A stretch of DNA of 43,606 bases from contig ONSX01000019.1 in assembly GCA_900320615.1 (NCBI GenBank), forward strand, positions 1 to 43,606. Reading direction: 5' to 3'. Positions 32,688-41,483 of this stretch are shown here, piece by piece (position 1 is the stretch's first letter; each line of letters opens with the position of its first letter). The position numbers and the translations under genes are program-made. The notes beneath the pieces are model-generated. The model was not told where the DNA came from. It did not search any database and was given only the letters and a program-made list of their open reading frames with translations. The DNA comes from an uncultured Eubacteriales bacterium (lineage in GTDB: Bacteria > Bacillota > Clostridia > Lachnospirales > Lachnospiraceae).

Positions 32688-34193
32688 ATGTCAAATGAAG
32701 TCAGACTTGAGGTGCAGGACGTAAGCAAGACCTTCGGCATTACGAAGGCGGTCCAGCACGTCTCAGAGAAGTTTTATAAAGGCGAAATTCATGCGCTGAT
32801 CGGTGAGAACGGATCCGGAAAGTCCACGCTGACAAACATGCTGACCGGCATTTATACGAAGGACAGCGGCAAATTCATTCTCGACGGCGTTGAAGTAAAT
32901 GCAAAGAACCAGGTTGATGCGAATAATCACGGAATCGCGATTATTGTTCAGGAGCTCGGAACGCTCGACGGCCTGACCGTCGCGGACAATATCTTCCTCG
33001 GTCATGAGGACCTGTTCGTCAAGCACGGCATCAAGAACACGGGGGCGATGAACAGGAAGGCAAATGAGCTGCTGAAGCAGTACGGATTCGACCGGATCAA
33101 GGCTGCGGACTATGTGGATGATTACAACTTCGAGGACAGAAAGCTCGTCGAGATTGTCAAGTCTACATATTTTAAGCCGAAGGTTCTTGTCGTCGATGAG
33201 ACGACGACAGCGCTCTCCCAGGAAGGACGTGAGGAGCTCTACAAAGTCATGAATCAGGTCAGGGACTACGGCGGAACAGTAATTTTCATTTCTCATGACC
33301 TGCCTGAGGTGCTTGAGAAGTCCGATCGGATCACAATTCTCCGGGATGGTGTCTATATCGGCTGCGTGAAGAGCAGTGATGTGACGGAAAATGACCTGAA
33401 GCGTCTCATGGTCGGCCGTGAGGTGACAGGTGATTACTATCGGGCTGATTATGGCGAGCCTGTGTCGAAGGAAGTGACGCTGTCCGTAAAGAATGTCACG
33501 GTCCCGGGCAAGATCATGGATGTGTCATTTGATCTCCACAAGGGCGAGATTCTTGGATTCGGCGGTCTGTCCGAATCTGGTATGCATGAGGTCGGCAAGG
33601 CCATCTTCGGGGCCTCATTTGACAGAACCGGTACAGTCACGCTGGCTGACGGGACACAGATCAACGATATTCCGACGGCAATCAGGCACAGCGTCGCCTA
33701 TACATCGAAGGACCGTGACAACGAGTCAGTTGTTATGAACCAGAGTATCGGCGATAACATTGTCCTGCCGTCTCTCGACGACCTCGGCATTGGTCCGCTC
33801 AAGATTCAGAGCGACAAGAAACTGAAGGCATTCGCGGAGAAATACGCGAAGGAGCTTTCTGTCAAGATGGTCGATACAAACCAGTTCGTGTCTGAGCTGT
33901 CCGGCGGCAACAAGCAGAAGGTCGTGCTGGCGCGCTGGGTCGGAAAAGATTCCGATATCGTCGTTCTGGACAGCCCGACGCGAGGCATTGATATCAAGGT
34001 CAAGCAGGATATTTACCAGCTTATGAATGAGATGCGGAAGAGCGGGAAGTCGATCATTATGATCTCCGAGGAGCTCATGGAGCTCATCGGAATGTGCGAC
34101 CGCATTATCATTATGAAGGATGGCAAGATCAGCGGCGAGCTTGAAAGAAGCAGGGATCTCAGTGAAAACGATCTGATCGCAAGCATGGTATGA
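32688..34193 (+). CDS. sugar ABC transporter ATP-binding protein, duplicated NBD (RbsA/AraG/XylG-type)
   Basis: This 501-aa protein has two fused nucleotide-binding domains. NBD1 has Walker A GENGSGKST (about residues 42-50), Walker B VLVVDETTTALS and the switch ISHDLPEV, but its signature motif, usually LSVGQQQ, is replaced by NFEDRKLVEIVK. NBD2 has the degenerate Walker A region of this family (GLSESGMHEVGKA), a good signature LSGGNKQKVVLARW and Walker B VVLDSPTRGID. So one composite ATP site is expected to be catalytic and the other non-canonical, which is more extreme than in typical RbsA. It lies between the two permease genes with 18 and 23-bp gaps and strong ribosome sites. Confidence 0.93.
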   Translation: MSNEVRLEVQDVSKTFGITKAVQHVSEKFYKGEIHALIGENGSGKSTLTNMLTGIYTKDSGKFILDGVEVNAKNQVDANNHGIAIIVQELGTLDGLTVADNIFLGHEDLFVKHGIKNTGAMNRKANELLKQYGFDRIKAADYVDDYNFEDRKLVEIVKSTYFKPKVLVVDETTTALSQEGREELYKVMNQVRDYGGTVIFISHDLPEVLEKSDRITILRDGVYIGCVKSSDVTENDLKRLMVGREVTGDYYRADYGEPVSKEVTLSVKNVTVPGKIMDVSFDLHKGEILGFGGLSESGMHEVGKAIFGASFDRTGTVTLADGTQINDIPTAIRHSVAYTSKDRDNESVVMNQSIGDNIVLPSLDDLGIGPLKIQSDKKLKAFAEKYAKELSVKMVDTNQFVSELSGGNKQKVVLARWVGKDSDIVVLDSPTRGIDIKVKQDIYQLMNEMRKSGKSIIMISEELMELIGMCDRIIIMKDGKISGELERSRDLSENDLIASMV

Positions 34194-34216
34194 CGATTCT
34201 TTAATGGAGGTAATAT

Positions 34217-35194
34217 ATGAATAACAAGGCAAATACAGCTGGACTTAGCAAGGTCGAGCAGCTGAAGAAAGCCTCTATGATGGCAGCAGTCCGTGCCGCG
34301 CTGCCGATCATCGGACTGGTTCTCATTTTCATCTGGTTCAATTTTCGCACGGGCGGCCGCATGATCAGCAACCTGTCACTGGCACTCTCATCGGTCTATT
34401 CACTCATGATCGCATCAACCGGTGTATTCTTCATCATGACGATGGGCGGTCTTGATTTTTCGCAGGGCTCAATTCTCGGCATCGCATCCATTGTCATCTG
34501 CTATGTATCCCAGAAGGCCCCGATTCCGGTCGCAATCTTAAGCGGTATTGCTGCCGGCGCCGCGATCGGTGCCATCAACGCTTTCTTCTATGTCAACCGC
34601 AAGATCAAGTCCTTCATCGTCACGATCTGCACGATGTTCCTGTTCCGCGGCATCATCAAATACCTGACATCGAAAGCTCCGGTCACCGGCAATGCATCTC
34701 TGTCCCTCTTTTATGACACGGTTCCGATTAAGCTCGGATGCACGCTTCTTGTCATCGCAATCGGATTTTTCTTCTTCCGTTTCACGAAATTCGGAATGTA
34801 TCTCAAGGCAATCGGTGCAGGTGAGAAGGCGGCAAAATATGCCGGAATCCGCACAGACCGCATGAAGTTCCTGATTTATGTGCTCTCGGGCGCGATCACG
34901 GGATTCGCGGCATTTGTCTCGGTTCTGCATACAGGATCCGTTACATCATCGGGCGGCAATCAGCTTGAGACACAAATACTGATCGCACTGGTTCTCGGCG
35001 GTATGCCGATTTCCGGCGGCGCGAAGGTTCGATTCGAAAATATCATCGTCGGCTCTCTGCTCTATACCGTCCTGCAGTCCGGCCTCACAATGATCGGCTA
35101 TACGACGCAGACGATGCAGCTCATCGAGGGCGTGATCTTCCTTGCATTTGTCTATATCTTCGCAGATCGTCAGTCTCTGTCGGTCATCAAGTAA
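34217..35194 (+). CDS. sugar ABC transporter permease (RbsC/AraH-type), second
   Basis: This 325-aa membrane protein starts after TGGAGG. FFIMTMGGLDFSQGSILGIA is the canonical family motif, with GAINAFFYVNRKIKSFIVTI and YLKAIGAGEKAAKYAGIRTD as the cytoplasmic ATPase-coupling loop. The C-terminal half contains LGGMPISGGAKVRFENIIVG, the conserved GG-G hinge region. It has about ten helices. It is paralogous to the first permease but clearly diverged, indicating a heterodimeric pore. Confidence 0.93.
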   Translation: MNNKANTAGLSKVEQLKKASMMAAVRAALPIIGLVLIFIWFNFRTGGRMISNLSLALSSVYSLMIASTGVFFIMTMGGLDFSQGSILGIASIVICYVSQKAPIPVAILSGIAAGAAIGAINAFFYVNRKIKSFIVTICTMFLFRGIIKYLTSKAPVTGNASLSLFYDTVPIKLGCTLLVIAIGFFFFRFTKFGMYLKAIGAGEKAAKYAGIRTDRMKFLIYVLSGAITGFAAFVSVLHTGSVTSSGGNQLETQILIALVLGGMPISGGAKVRFENIIVGSLLYTVLQSGLTMIGYTTQTMQLIEGVIFLAFVYIFADRQSLSVIK

Positions 35195-35221
35195 ATCTTG
35201 CATTAGAAAAGGAGAAACGAT

Positions 35222-36658
35222 ATGGAAAAGTTATATTTCATCCCCGGCAGCCAGGATCTCTACGGAGCGGAATGCCTGAAGCAGGTCGCAGCGGACGTCG
35301 CTGAGATGGTTGCATTTTTAAATGAGAAGCTGAAGGGCACGATTGTGATCGAGCAGCTCCCGACGGTTGAGACATCGGAGATCTGCCTGAAGGACATGCG
35401 CCGCGTCCAGGACGACGATGACTGCGTTGGCGTCATCACATGGATGCACACATTTTCGCCGGCCAAAATGTGGATCAAGGGCCTGCAGGAGCTCAGAAAG
35501 CCGCTTCTTCATCTGCACACGCAGGCAAATGAGAAGCTTCCGTATGATGCGATCGATATGGATTTCATGAACCTCAATCAGGCGGCGCACGGAGATCGCG
35601 AGTTTGGCTTTATTCTCGCAAAGCTTCATGTCCCGCACGAGGTCGTCGCCGGCTACTACAGACATGACGATGTCGTCGAGAAGATCCGTAAGTTCGCGCA
35701 GGTTGCGAAGGCGATCGGTCTCTCCCACAGAATGAGAGTTGCAACCTTCGGCAACAACATGCGCGACGTCGCGGTCACGGACGGCAACCGGCTCGAGTGC
35801 GAGATTAAGTATGGCTGGGAGATCAAGTACTGGGGCATCGGCGAGATCGCGGACCTCGCAGAGGCTGCGACCGACGAGGAAGTCGACGCAAAGATGGCTG
35901 AGTATGAGAGCAAGTACACGATGGCGACAGACAATATCGACGCCGTGCGTACACAGGCGAGATATGAAGTCGCATTTGACAAGTTCATTGCAGCCAACAA
36001 ATGCAGTGCCTTCACAGATAACTTCCAGGACCTCCACGGCCTTGACCAGCTGCCGGGCATCGCGGCCCAGAACCTCATGGCGAAGGGAATCGGCTTCGGA
36101 CCGGAGGGCGACTACAAGATCGCTGCATTTTCGGCGGTTCTCATGAAGATGGCGGAGGGCCGGAAGGGGGCCACAGGCTTCATCGAGGATTACACCTATG
36201 ATCTCACACCGGGACATGAGGTTGAGCTGGCATCACACATGCTTGAGGTCCCAGCATCGTTTGCGGCGAACAAGCCAGAGATTCAGGTTCATCCGCTTGG
36301 AATCGGCGGCAAGGCGGATCCGGCGCGTCTCGTCTTTGACGGTGTGACAGGCGATGGCATTCAGGTGACGCTCATCGATCTCGGCGATCATTTCCGGATC
36401 GTCTGCGCGGATGTTGAACTGATTAAGCAGCCGCTGCCGATGCCGAAACTTCCGGTCGCGCGGATCATGTATCGCCACAAGCCGGACTTTGAGATCGGAA
36501 CGGCAGCATGGTGTTATGCGGGTGGTGCGCATCACAGCGTCATCTCGACGGCACTGAATCGCGCGGATATTGAGATGTTCGCACGACTCACAGGTACAGA
36601 ACTCGTGACGATCGGCGACGACACGACAGAGGAAGACCTCCGCAGGTTCACGATCTGA
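35222..36658 (+). CDS. araA: L-arabinose isomerase
   Basis: This 478-aa cytoplasmic enzyme converts L-arabinose to L-ribulose with Mn2+. It starts after AAAGGAG. The N-terminus FIPGSQDLYGAECLKQVAAD and the highly conserved stretches GVITWMHTFSPAKMWI and HLHTQANEKLPYDAIDMDFM, then NLNQAAHGDREFGF, identify it. Residues equivalent to the E. coli metal and catalytic set (E306, E333, H350, H450) are present as E295 (GPEGDY), E322 (FIEDYT), H339 (ASHMLEV) and H438 (GAHHSV), with the same 27 and 17-residue spacings for the first three. The protein is about 20 residues shorter than E. coli AraA. Its position after a sugar ABC transporter and before AraR and an FGGY kinase assigns the operon to L-arabinose. 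Confidence 0.95.
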   Translation: MEKLYFIPGSQDLYGAECLKQVAADVAEMVAFLNEKLKGTIVIEQLPTVETSEICLKDMRRVQDDDDCVGVITWMHTFSPAKMWIKGLQELRKPLLHLHTQANEKLPYDAIDMDFMNLNQAAHGDREFGFILAKLHVPHEVVAGYYRHDDVVEKIRKFAQVAKAIGLSHRMRVATFGNNMRDVAVTDGNRLECEIKYGWEIKYWGIGEIADLAEAATDEEVDAKMAEYESKYTMATDNIDAVRTQARYEVAFDKFIAANKCSAFTDNFQDLHGLDQLPGIAAQNLMAKGIGFGPEGDYKIAAFSAVLMKMAEGRKGATGFIEDYTYDLTPGHEVELASHMLEVPASFAANKPEIQVHPLGIGGKADPARLVFDGVTGDGIQVTLIDLGDHFRIVCADVELIKQPLPMPKLPVARIMYRHKPDFEIGTAAWCYAGGAHHSVISTALNRADIEMFARLTGTELVTIGDDTTEEDLRRFTI

Positions 36659-36894
36659 GTCCTTGCGCGGCACCGCCAGGGGAGCTGAGAAGGAGGAATT
36701 TGAAGCGCTCCAGATCTGGATCTGCTGAAAGCTGCCAATTTGAAAAATATCCGGAGACATTTTGCTGCCTGCGGTATGGCGGAAGGTCTCCGGATTATGG
36801 TATGATTGCGAGAATACAAGGAACGGGAGCATACGAACCATCACTCCCGGAGTCCGTATCACAGATGAAACGTGCAACGATAAGGAGGGACAGG
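36659..36894 (+). other. araA-araR intergenic region with hairpin and wing-like remnant
   Basis: CCGGAGAC (36751-36758) pairs with GTCTCCGG (36788-36795). After it the frame leading into araR encodes GMIARIQGTGAYEP, which resembles the GntR wing of araR itself (GVITRVQGSGTYIG), though the true araR start is later. TATGAT at about 36800 is a possible -10. No other gene is evident. Confidence 0.4.
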
Positions 36895-37980
36895 ATGGGA
36901 TCGCAGCCGAAATACCAGGAGGTTATCCACTGGGTAAAAGAGAATATCGCGAACGGTACGCTGCACTACGGAGACCGTATGCCCTCTGAAAATGAACTGA
37001 GCGAAAAGTTCGGCCTGAGCCGCCAGACGATCCGCCACGCGACGGGGGAACTTGTGAATGAGGGCGTAATTACGCGCGTCCAGGGGAGCGGCACCTACAT
37101 TGGGGGCAATTACGCGCCTGCGCGGCAGGAGCGGTACATGAACATCGCCGTTGTCAGTACTTTTTATGAAAGCTACATTTTTCCGCCGACGCTGAAGGGA
37201 ATCGAAAAGGAGCTGTCACACCAGGGGTACACAATGCAGGTTTCATTTACCGACAACAAGGTGATGAATGAGGGAAAGATTCTGCGGAGCCTTCTCGAGA
37301 AGGACAATATCGATGGACTCATCATCGAGCCGTCGAAGAGCGCGCTGCCGAATCCGAACATCCCATATTACAGGGAGCTCATGGAACGACATGTGCCGAT
37401 CCTGTTCTTTAACGCGTCGTACAGGGAACTGAATCTTCCCTGCGTGCGGATCAATGACCGGGACACATTCCGGCAGGCGACGGAGCTTCTCATTGAGAAT
37501 GGGCACCGGCAGATCGGTGCGGTTCTCAAACTCGATGATATGCAGGGGCTTCTCCGGTATGCGGGCTTCATGGACGCGGTTTTGAACGCAGGTATACATT
37601 GTGACTCGTCGCACATCATCTGGCAGGACACGGTGGCGATGCAGCATCCGGAAGAGATGGCGGATTATCTGTTCCAGAGACTTGCCGGATGCACGGCGGT
37701 CGTCTGCTATAATGACCAGGTCGCGATGGATTTCATCAACCTCGCGTACCAGCGCGGCATCCGCGTTCCGGAGGACATCAGTGTCATCGGTGTCGATGAT
37801 TCGAACCTCGCGAGCATCTGCCGCGTGCCATTTACGTCCTTTCCGCATCCGAAGATGGCGCTTGGCGCGAAGGCGGCCGATAATATGATGAAAATGATCG
37901 ATAACCCGGACTTCGACGGGAATTTCATTTTCCGGACAAAACCGGTGATGAGGCAGTCCGTGAAGCGGTTGAATTCGTGA
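36895..37980 (+). CDS. araR: AraR-type repressor: GntR DNA-binding domain plus LacI-like sensor
   Basis: This 361-aa protein starts at 36895 after AAGGAGGGA. Residues about 5-75 are a GntR winged helix (HWVKENIANGTLHYGDRMPS, SENELSEKFGLSRQTIRHAT, wing GVITRVQGSGTYI). The rest is a LacI/GalR-type periplasmic-binding fold (NIAVVSTFYESYIFPPTLKG, LLEKDNIDGLIIEP, VVCYNDQVAMDFINLAYQRG, IRVPEDISVIGVDDSNLASI). This fusion and length are characteristic of AraR of Bacillus, which binds L-arabinose and releases ATTTGTAC-type operators. It lies inside the operon between araA and the kinase gene. The TGTACAAA palindrome upstream of the operon is its likely target. Confidence 0.93.
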   Translation: MGSQPKYQEVIHWVKENIANGTLHYGDRMPSENELSEKFGLSRQTIRHATGELVNEGVITRVQGSGTYIGGNYAPARQERYMNIAVVSTFYESYIFPPTLKGIEKELSHQGYTMQVSFTDNKVMNEGKILRSLLEKDNIDGLIIEPSKSALPNPNIPYYRELMERHVPILFFNASYRELNLPCVRINDRDTFRQATELLIENGHRQIGAVLKLDDMQGLLRYAGFMDAVLNAGIHCDSSHIIWQDTVAMQHPEEMADYLFQRLAGCTAVVCYNDQVAMDFINLAYQRGIRVPEDISVIGVDDSNLASICRVPFTSFPHPKMALGAKAADNMMKMIDNPDFDGNFIFRTKPVMRQSVKRLNS

Positions 37981-38139
37981 GAAACAGTGACGTCCGGGAC
38001 AATATGATCGATCAGCCCGGTGCCAATCGGCATTGCATCCGAATATCGGAAGAACCGGGGATTTGTGAAGGAATAAAAAACAATCACTGGCCGGGACGAG
38101 TACCGTCAGGCCGGGCGTATACAAGGGGGATAAACGGCA

Positions 38140-39741
38140 ATGAACGAAAATGAACGGATTCAGGCGGCCCAGACGGCTCTCGGGATCGAGTTTGGCTCGA
38201 CGAGAATCAAGGCAGTCTTGACAGATCTCAAGGGGCATGTCCTTGCGACCGGATTTCATGACTGGGAGAATTCTCTCGTAAATGGCATCTGGACCTATCC
38301 GTTGGAGGAGATCCACGCGGGACTTCAGGACTGCTACGCTTCGCTGAAGAAAACGGTACGGGAGACGTATGGTCTCACACTGAAGAAGGTCGGGGCGATC
38401 GGCATCAGCGCGATGATGCACGGATACATGGCATTTGATAAGGACGGAAAGCTCCTTGCGCCCTTCCAGACGTGGCGCAACAGCAACACGGGCGAGGCGG
38501 CGGATGAGCTGACAGAGCTCTTTGATTTCAATATCCCGCTCCGCTGGACGATCGCGCACATCTATCAGTGCATTCTGGACAATGAGGAGCATGTACAGCA
38601 TCTTGACTTTGTGACGACACTTGATTCCTACATCCACTGGCAGCTTACGGGCCGGAAGGTGACGGGTATTGGCGATGCCGCGGGCATTTTCCCGATCGAC
38701 TCGGAGAAGAGGGATTACGACGCAGATATGCTGGACAAGTTCGATACGCTGATCGAACCGAAGCACTATCCGTGGAAGATAAGGGACATTCTTCCGAAGG
38801 TGCTTGTCGCGGGAGAAGAGGCCGGGACGCTTACGGAGGCGGGTGCAAAGCTTCTCGACCCGGAAGGAGATCTGGAGGCCGGAATTTTGCTCTGCCCGCC
38901 GGAAGGTGATGCCGGAACCGGCATGGTCGCAACGAATTCTGTCGCGCCCAGGACGGGCAATGTCTCCGCTGGAACATCGACGTTCGCGATGATTGTCCTC
39001 GAGAAGAAGCTCTCGAAGCTTTACCGCGAGATCGATATGGTGACGACGCCGACGGGATTCCCGGTTGCGATGTCTCACGCCAATAATGGCACGTCCGATC
39101 TCAACGCGTGGGTCGGTCTCTTTCAGGAGTTCTCGGAGCTCATGGGACATTCCGTTGATATGGGGGAGCTCTATGGAAAACTGTATACGAATTCGCTCAA
39201 GGGAGATCCGGACTGCGGCGGACTGCTCGCGTATGGCTATTACTCCGGCGAGGGCGTCACGCATTTAAATGAGGGCCGTCCGCTCTTTGCGCGGATGCCG
39301 GACAGCCATTTTAATCTCGCGAATTTCATGCGCGTTCATCTCTACACGTCGCTCGGCGCCGTCAAGCTCGGACTAGATATTCTCTTCAAGCAGGAGCACG
39401 TCCGCGTCGACCGGATTATGGGTCACGGCGGTCTTTTCAAGACAAAAGGCGTCGGGCAGCGGTATCTCGCGGCGGCTGTGAACGCACCGGTAACGGTCAT
39501 GGACACGGCCTCTGAGGGTGGTCCGTGGGGTGAGGCACTTCTTGCGGCATTCATGCTCGCAAAGAAGAAGGAGCCGGATCTTTCGCTCGAGAGCTTCCTT
39601 GACGATCAGATTTTCGCCGGAATGAAGGGCAGCACCATGGACCCGGATCCAAAGGATGTCGAGGGATTTGAGACATTTACGGAGCACTACAGGGCGGGGC
39701 TTGCCGCGGAGAAAGCGGCGATCGAGTCGATGAAATGGTAA
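38140..39741 (+). CDS. FGGY-family carbohydrate kinase, probable L-ribulokinase
   Basis: This 533-aa kinase starts after AAGGGGGAT. The ATP-binding phosphate-1 loop is [15 protein letters not shown] and the FGGY-type second motif is [33 protein letters not shown] and AHIYQCI mark the sugar-binding half. It is more like the xylulokinase-type FGGY enzymes often linked to araA in Clostridia than like E. coli AraB. In an araA operon its expected substrate is L-ribulose, giving L-ribulose-5-phosphate, but D-xylulose or another ketose cannot be ruled out. No ribulose-5-phosphate 4-epimerase gene follows. A 159-bp gap precedes it, and a strong terminator ends the operon. Confidence 0.88.
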   Translation: MNENERIQAAQTALGIEFGSTRIKAVLTDLKGHVLATGFHDWENSLVNGIWTYPLEEIHAGLQDCYASLKKTVRETYGLTLKKVGAIGISAMMHGYMAFDKDGKLLAPFQTWRNSNTGEAADELTELFDFNIPLRWTIAHIYQCILDNEEHVQHLDFVTTLDSYIHWQLTGRKVTGIGDAAGIFPIDSEKRDYDADMLDKFDTLIEPKHYPWKIRDILPKVLVAGEEAGTLTEAGAKLLDPEGDLEAGILLCPPEGDAGTGMVATNSVAPRTGNVSAGTSTFAMIVLEKKLSKLYREIDMVTTPTGFPVAMSHANNGTSDLNAWVGLFQEFSELMGHSVDMGELYGKLYTNSLKGDPDCGGLLAYGYYSGEGVTHLNEGRPLFARMPDSHFNLANFMRVHLYTSLGAVKLGLDILFKQEHVRVDRIMGHGGLFKTKGVGQRYLAAAVNAPVTVMDTASEGGPWGEALLAAFMLAKKKEPDLSLESFLDDQIFAGMKGSTMDPDPKDVEGFETFTEHYRAGLAAEKAAIESMKW

Positions 39742-39762
39742 ATGATTCTTGCAATCATGCAG

Positions 39763-39792
39763 AAACGGAGGGCCTTATCGGCCCTCCGTTTC
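39763..39792 (+). terminator. terminator of the pentose operon
   Basis: AAACGGAGGGCC/GGCCCTCCGTTT, a perfect 12-bp stem with a 5-nt loop, then TTTCT. Confidence 0.85.
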
Positions 39793-39910
39793 TAATATCA
39801 CAGTCTTTTCGGATTGCCAGTAAGCTCTCTCCTGCCGTCAATGAATAGCAGCAAAAGTGTGCCAAATGTCAATAAAAAATAGCACACGAAGTATTCTTAA
39901 AAAAAACGCC

Positions 39911-39939
39911 TGCACAAATTTTCAAAGTTGTGTTAAAAT
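39911..39939 (+). promoter_or_regulatory. promoter of the YdjM-like gene
   Basis: TGCACA (39911-39916), 17 bp, TAAAAT (39934-39939) in an AT-rich stretch about 30 bp before the start. Confidence 0.5.
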
Positions 39940-39965
39940 ATCAAAAAAAAGAACAGGGGTTTGTT

Positions 39966-40604
39966 ATGCTGGGTAAAACACATTTCTTTGTCGGGATCGC
40001 GGCGGCGCTGGCCATTCAGCAGCCGCGGACATTTCCCGTCCTCGTGGCCGGTACGGGAGCGGCTGCGATTGGCGGCGTGATTCCGGATATTGATTCCAGT
40101 TCATCGGAGGCGCACCGCGGTGCGGATAAGGCCATTCTGGTGTCTGTCCTCGCGGCACTTGCTGTTATTGTCGCAGACCGCGTGTTTCACGCGGGAATCT
40201 ACGAAAAGATCAGGAGTGACAGCAGCATTGTACGCGTTGTCATCGGTATTGCGCTGTTTCTTGCGGTCTGTGTGTTCGGGAGGAAGCAGCCGCACAGGGC
40301 ATTTATGCATTCTTTTGCGGCGCTCCTTCTCCTTACGGCCTGCATCAGCATTATTCTTCCGGCGGCCGCTCCGTATTTTGCGACTGCGTTTGGCTCTCAC
40401 ATGTTTATCGATCTCTTAAACTATAAGGGCGAGCAGTTGTTCTGGCCCTGGAGGCGCAGGTTCTGTCTGCATATGTGCGAGTCGGACGGCATTATCAACA
40501 AGGCGCTCATGGAGGTCGGCATTGTGGGGATGATCCTTCTTCTGGTGATGTCCGCGCCGGCGAGAAATGCGCTGGGGGCTGCGCTGACGCATCTGCCGGG
40601 GTGA
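39966..40604 (+). CDS. YdjM-like membrane-bound metal-dependent hydrolase family protein
   Basis: This 212-aa membrane protein starts at 39966 (MLGKTHFFVGIAAALAIQQP). The family residues are the His in GKTHFFVG, the Asp pair in GGVIPDIDSSSSEAHRG, the His-Arg-x3-His motif PHRAFMHSF and the His-Asp in GSHMFIDLLNYKG. About four hydrophobic helices surround them. The biochemical activity of this family is not established; the E. coli member is SOS-induced. No LexA box is recognised here. It stands alone after the pentose operon. Two hairpins separate it from the convergent superoxide reductase gene. Confidence 0.87.
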   Translation: MLGKTHFFVGIAAALAIQQPRTFPVLVAGTGAAAIGGVIPDIDSSSSEAHRGADKAILVSVLAALAVIVADRVFHAGIYEKIRSDSSIVRVVIGIALFLAVCVFGRKQPHRAFMHSFAALLLLTACISIILPAAAPYFATAFGSHMFIDLLNYKGEQLFWPWRRRFCLHMCESDGIINKALMEVGIVGMILLLVMSAPARNALGAALTHLPG

Positions 40605-40662
40605 GATGATCCGGGCGGAGCCCGCATTCAGGAATTTGTCAGTATCTTCCCAGAAAATCAAA

Positions 40663-40704
40663 AAGAACGCCAGAGGAGAAATCTTTTTCTTCTCTGACGT
40701 TCTT
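40663..40704. terminator. imperfect terminator hairpin
   Basis: AAGAACG(C)CAGAG(G)AGAA pairs with TTCTCTGACGTTCTT around an ATCTTTTTC loop. It lies in the gap of two converging genes. Confidence 0.6.
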
Positions 40705-40761
40705 GTTATCTGATGGCTGCGCTGTGCCGCAAAAGGCCGGTTCAGACAACCAACGAAATGT

Positions 40762-40792
40762 GAGGCGCCTCAACTGACGGTTGAGACGCCTC
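40762..40792. terminator. strong hairpin between convergent genes
   Basis: GAGGCGcCTCAAC pairs with GTTGAGaCGCCTC (one mismatch, 5-nt loop). It follows the superoxide reductase gene on the minus strand. The T-run is weak on both sides. Confidence 0.6.
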
Positions 40793-40874
40793 TATATGCG
40801 TTTTACGGGCCGCCCCATCGATTGTCTGCGCTTTGTGCGGAAATTTCCTTCCGGAACAGAGCAGGAGCCCTCAC

Positions 40875-41252
40875 TCAGATCTCTGCCTTCCAGAGGCCGT
40901 GCAGGTTGCAATACGCATATGCTGCGACCGGCGCATCACCGTCTGTGAGTTCGAACTCGGCGACCGGCTGATCGCCCGGCTTCAGGTCTTTCTTCTGGAA
41001 TCCCTGCTTTGTTTCAAGGACGATGAACTGGATATAGTGGTTGTCGAGCATCGGATGAAGCGCGAGGCCGACTGTGACGGTGACGTGATTTTTGTCTGTT
41101 TTGACAACCGGAACATGTTTCTCCTGCGCTGCGTCTGTTGTGTTCGGAACGAGCTCGGTCATCGGCTTGCCGCAGCAGGTCGGTGTACAGGCTGTCTTCT
41201 CAGTCAGAAATGTGACGAAATTGCCGCAGGACATACATCTGTAAAATAACAT
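40875..41252 (-). CDS. desulfoferrodoxin / superoxide reductase
   Basis: This 125-aa protein starts at 41252 after AAAGGAG. The N-terminal desulforedoxin domain has Cys pairs CMSCG (C6, C9) and CC (TPTCCGKP, C26-C27), holding the rubredoxin-like iron. The catalytic non-haem iron domain follows, with ligands in EKHVPVV, LHPMLDNHYIQF and YCNLHGLW (Cys plus His). The lysine and glutamate next to EKH are the usual catalytic pair. The protein reduces superoxide to peroxide without releasing oxygen, protecting anaerobes. It lies 232 bp from, and in the same direction as, a rubrerythrin gene that would remove the peroxide formed. The symbol dfx/sor is not fixed, so none is given. Confidence 0.92.
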   Translation of the reverse strand: MLFYRCMSCGNFVTFLTEKTACTPTCCGKPMTELVPNTTDAAQEKHVPVVKTDKNHVTVTVGLALHPMLDNHYIQFIVLETKQGFQKKDLKPGDQPVAEFELTDGDAPVAAYAYCNLHGLWKAEI

Positions 41253-41483
41253 GGCATAACTCCTTTCTGTAGATTTAAATTCAAATATGTCAGAAGTGTT
41301 GTTCGTTCGAAATCCGGTAAAGCGATATTTCTGTATCGTGTTCCCGACCTCTCCGATATTCTTGTCCGGTCAGAGAGGCCGGGGGGGGTGAAAAACTTTC
41401 GTATGAATCACAGCCCATGCAGAATGTTCAGCATAGCAGATGGAAGCGCTGTGATTTTTATACGATGAACATTATCCGGCGGA
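41253..41483 (-). other. intergenic region between rubrerythrin and superoxide reductase
   Basis: It holds a hairpin AATCACAGC/GCTGTGATT (about 41406-41458; T-rich on the plus side), an inverted repeat CCTCTC/GAGAGG (41348-41378) and an unbroken run of eight G (41381-41388). No convincing promoter pair was found for the superoxide reductase gene, which may be read through from rubrerythrin. Confidence 0.45.

Noticed and set aside
37243..39264. A 673-codon open frame on the minus strand across araR and the kinase gene
   Set aside because: It lies antisense to two strong genes; its composition is Arg/His-rich, as expected for the reverse frame of GC-biased codons, and no domain is visible.
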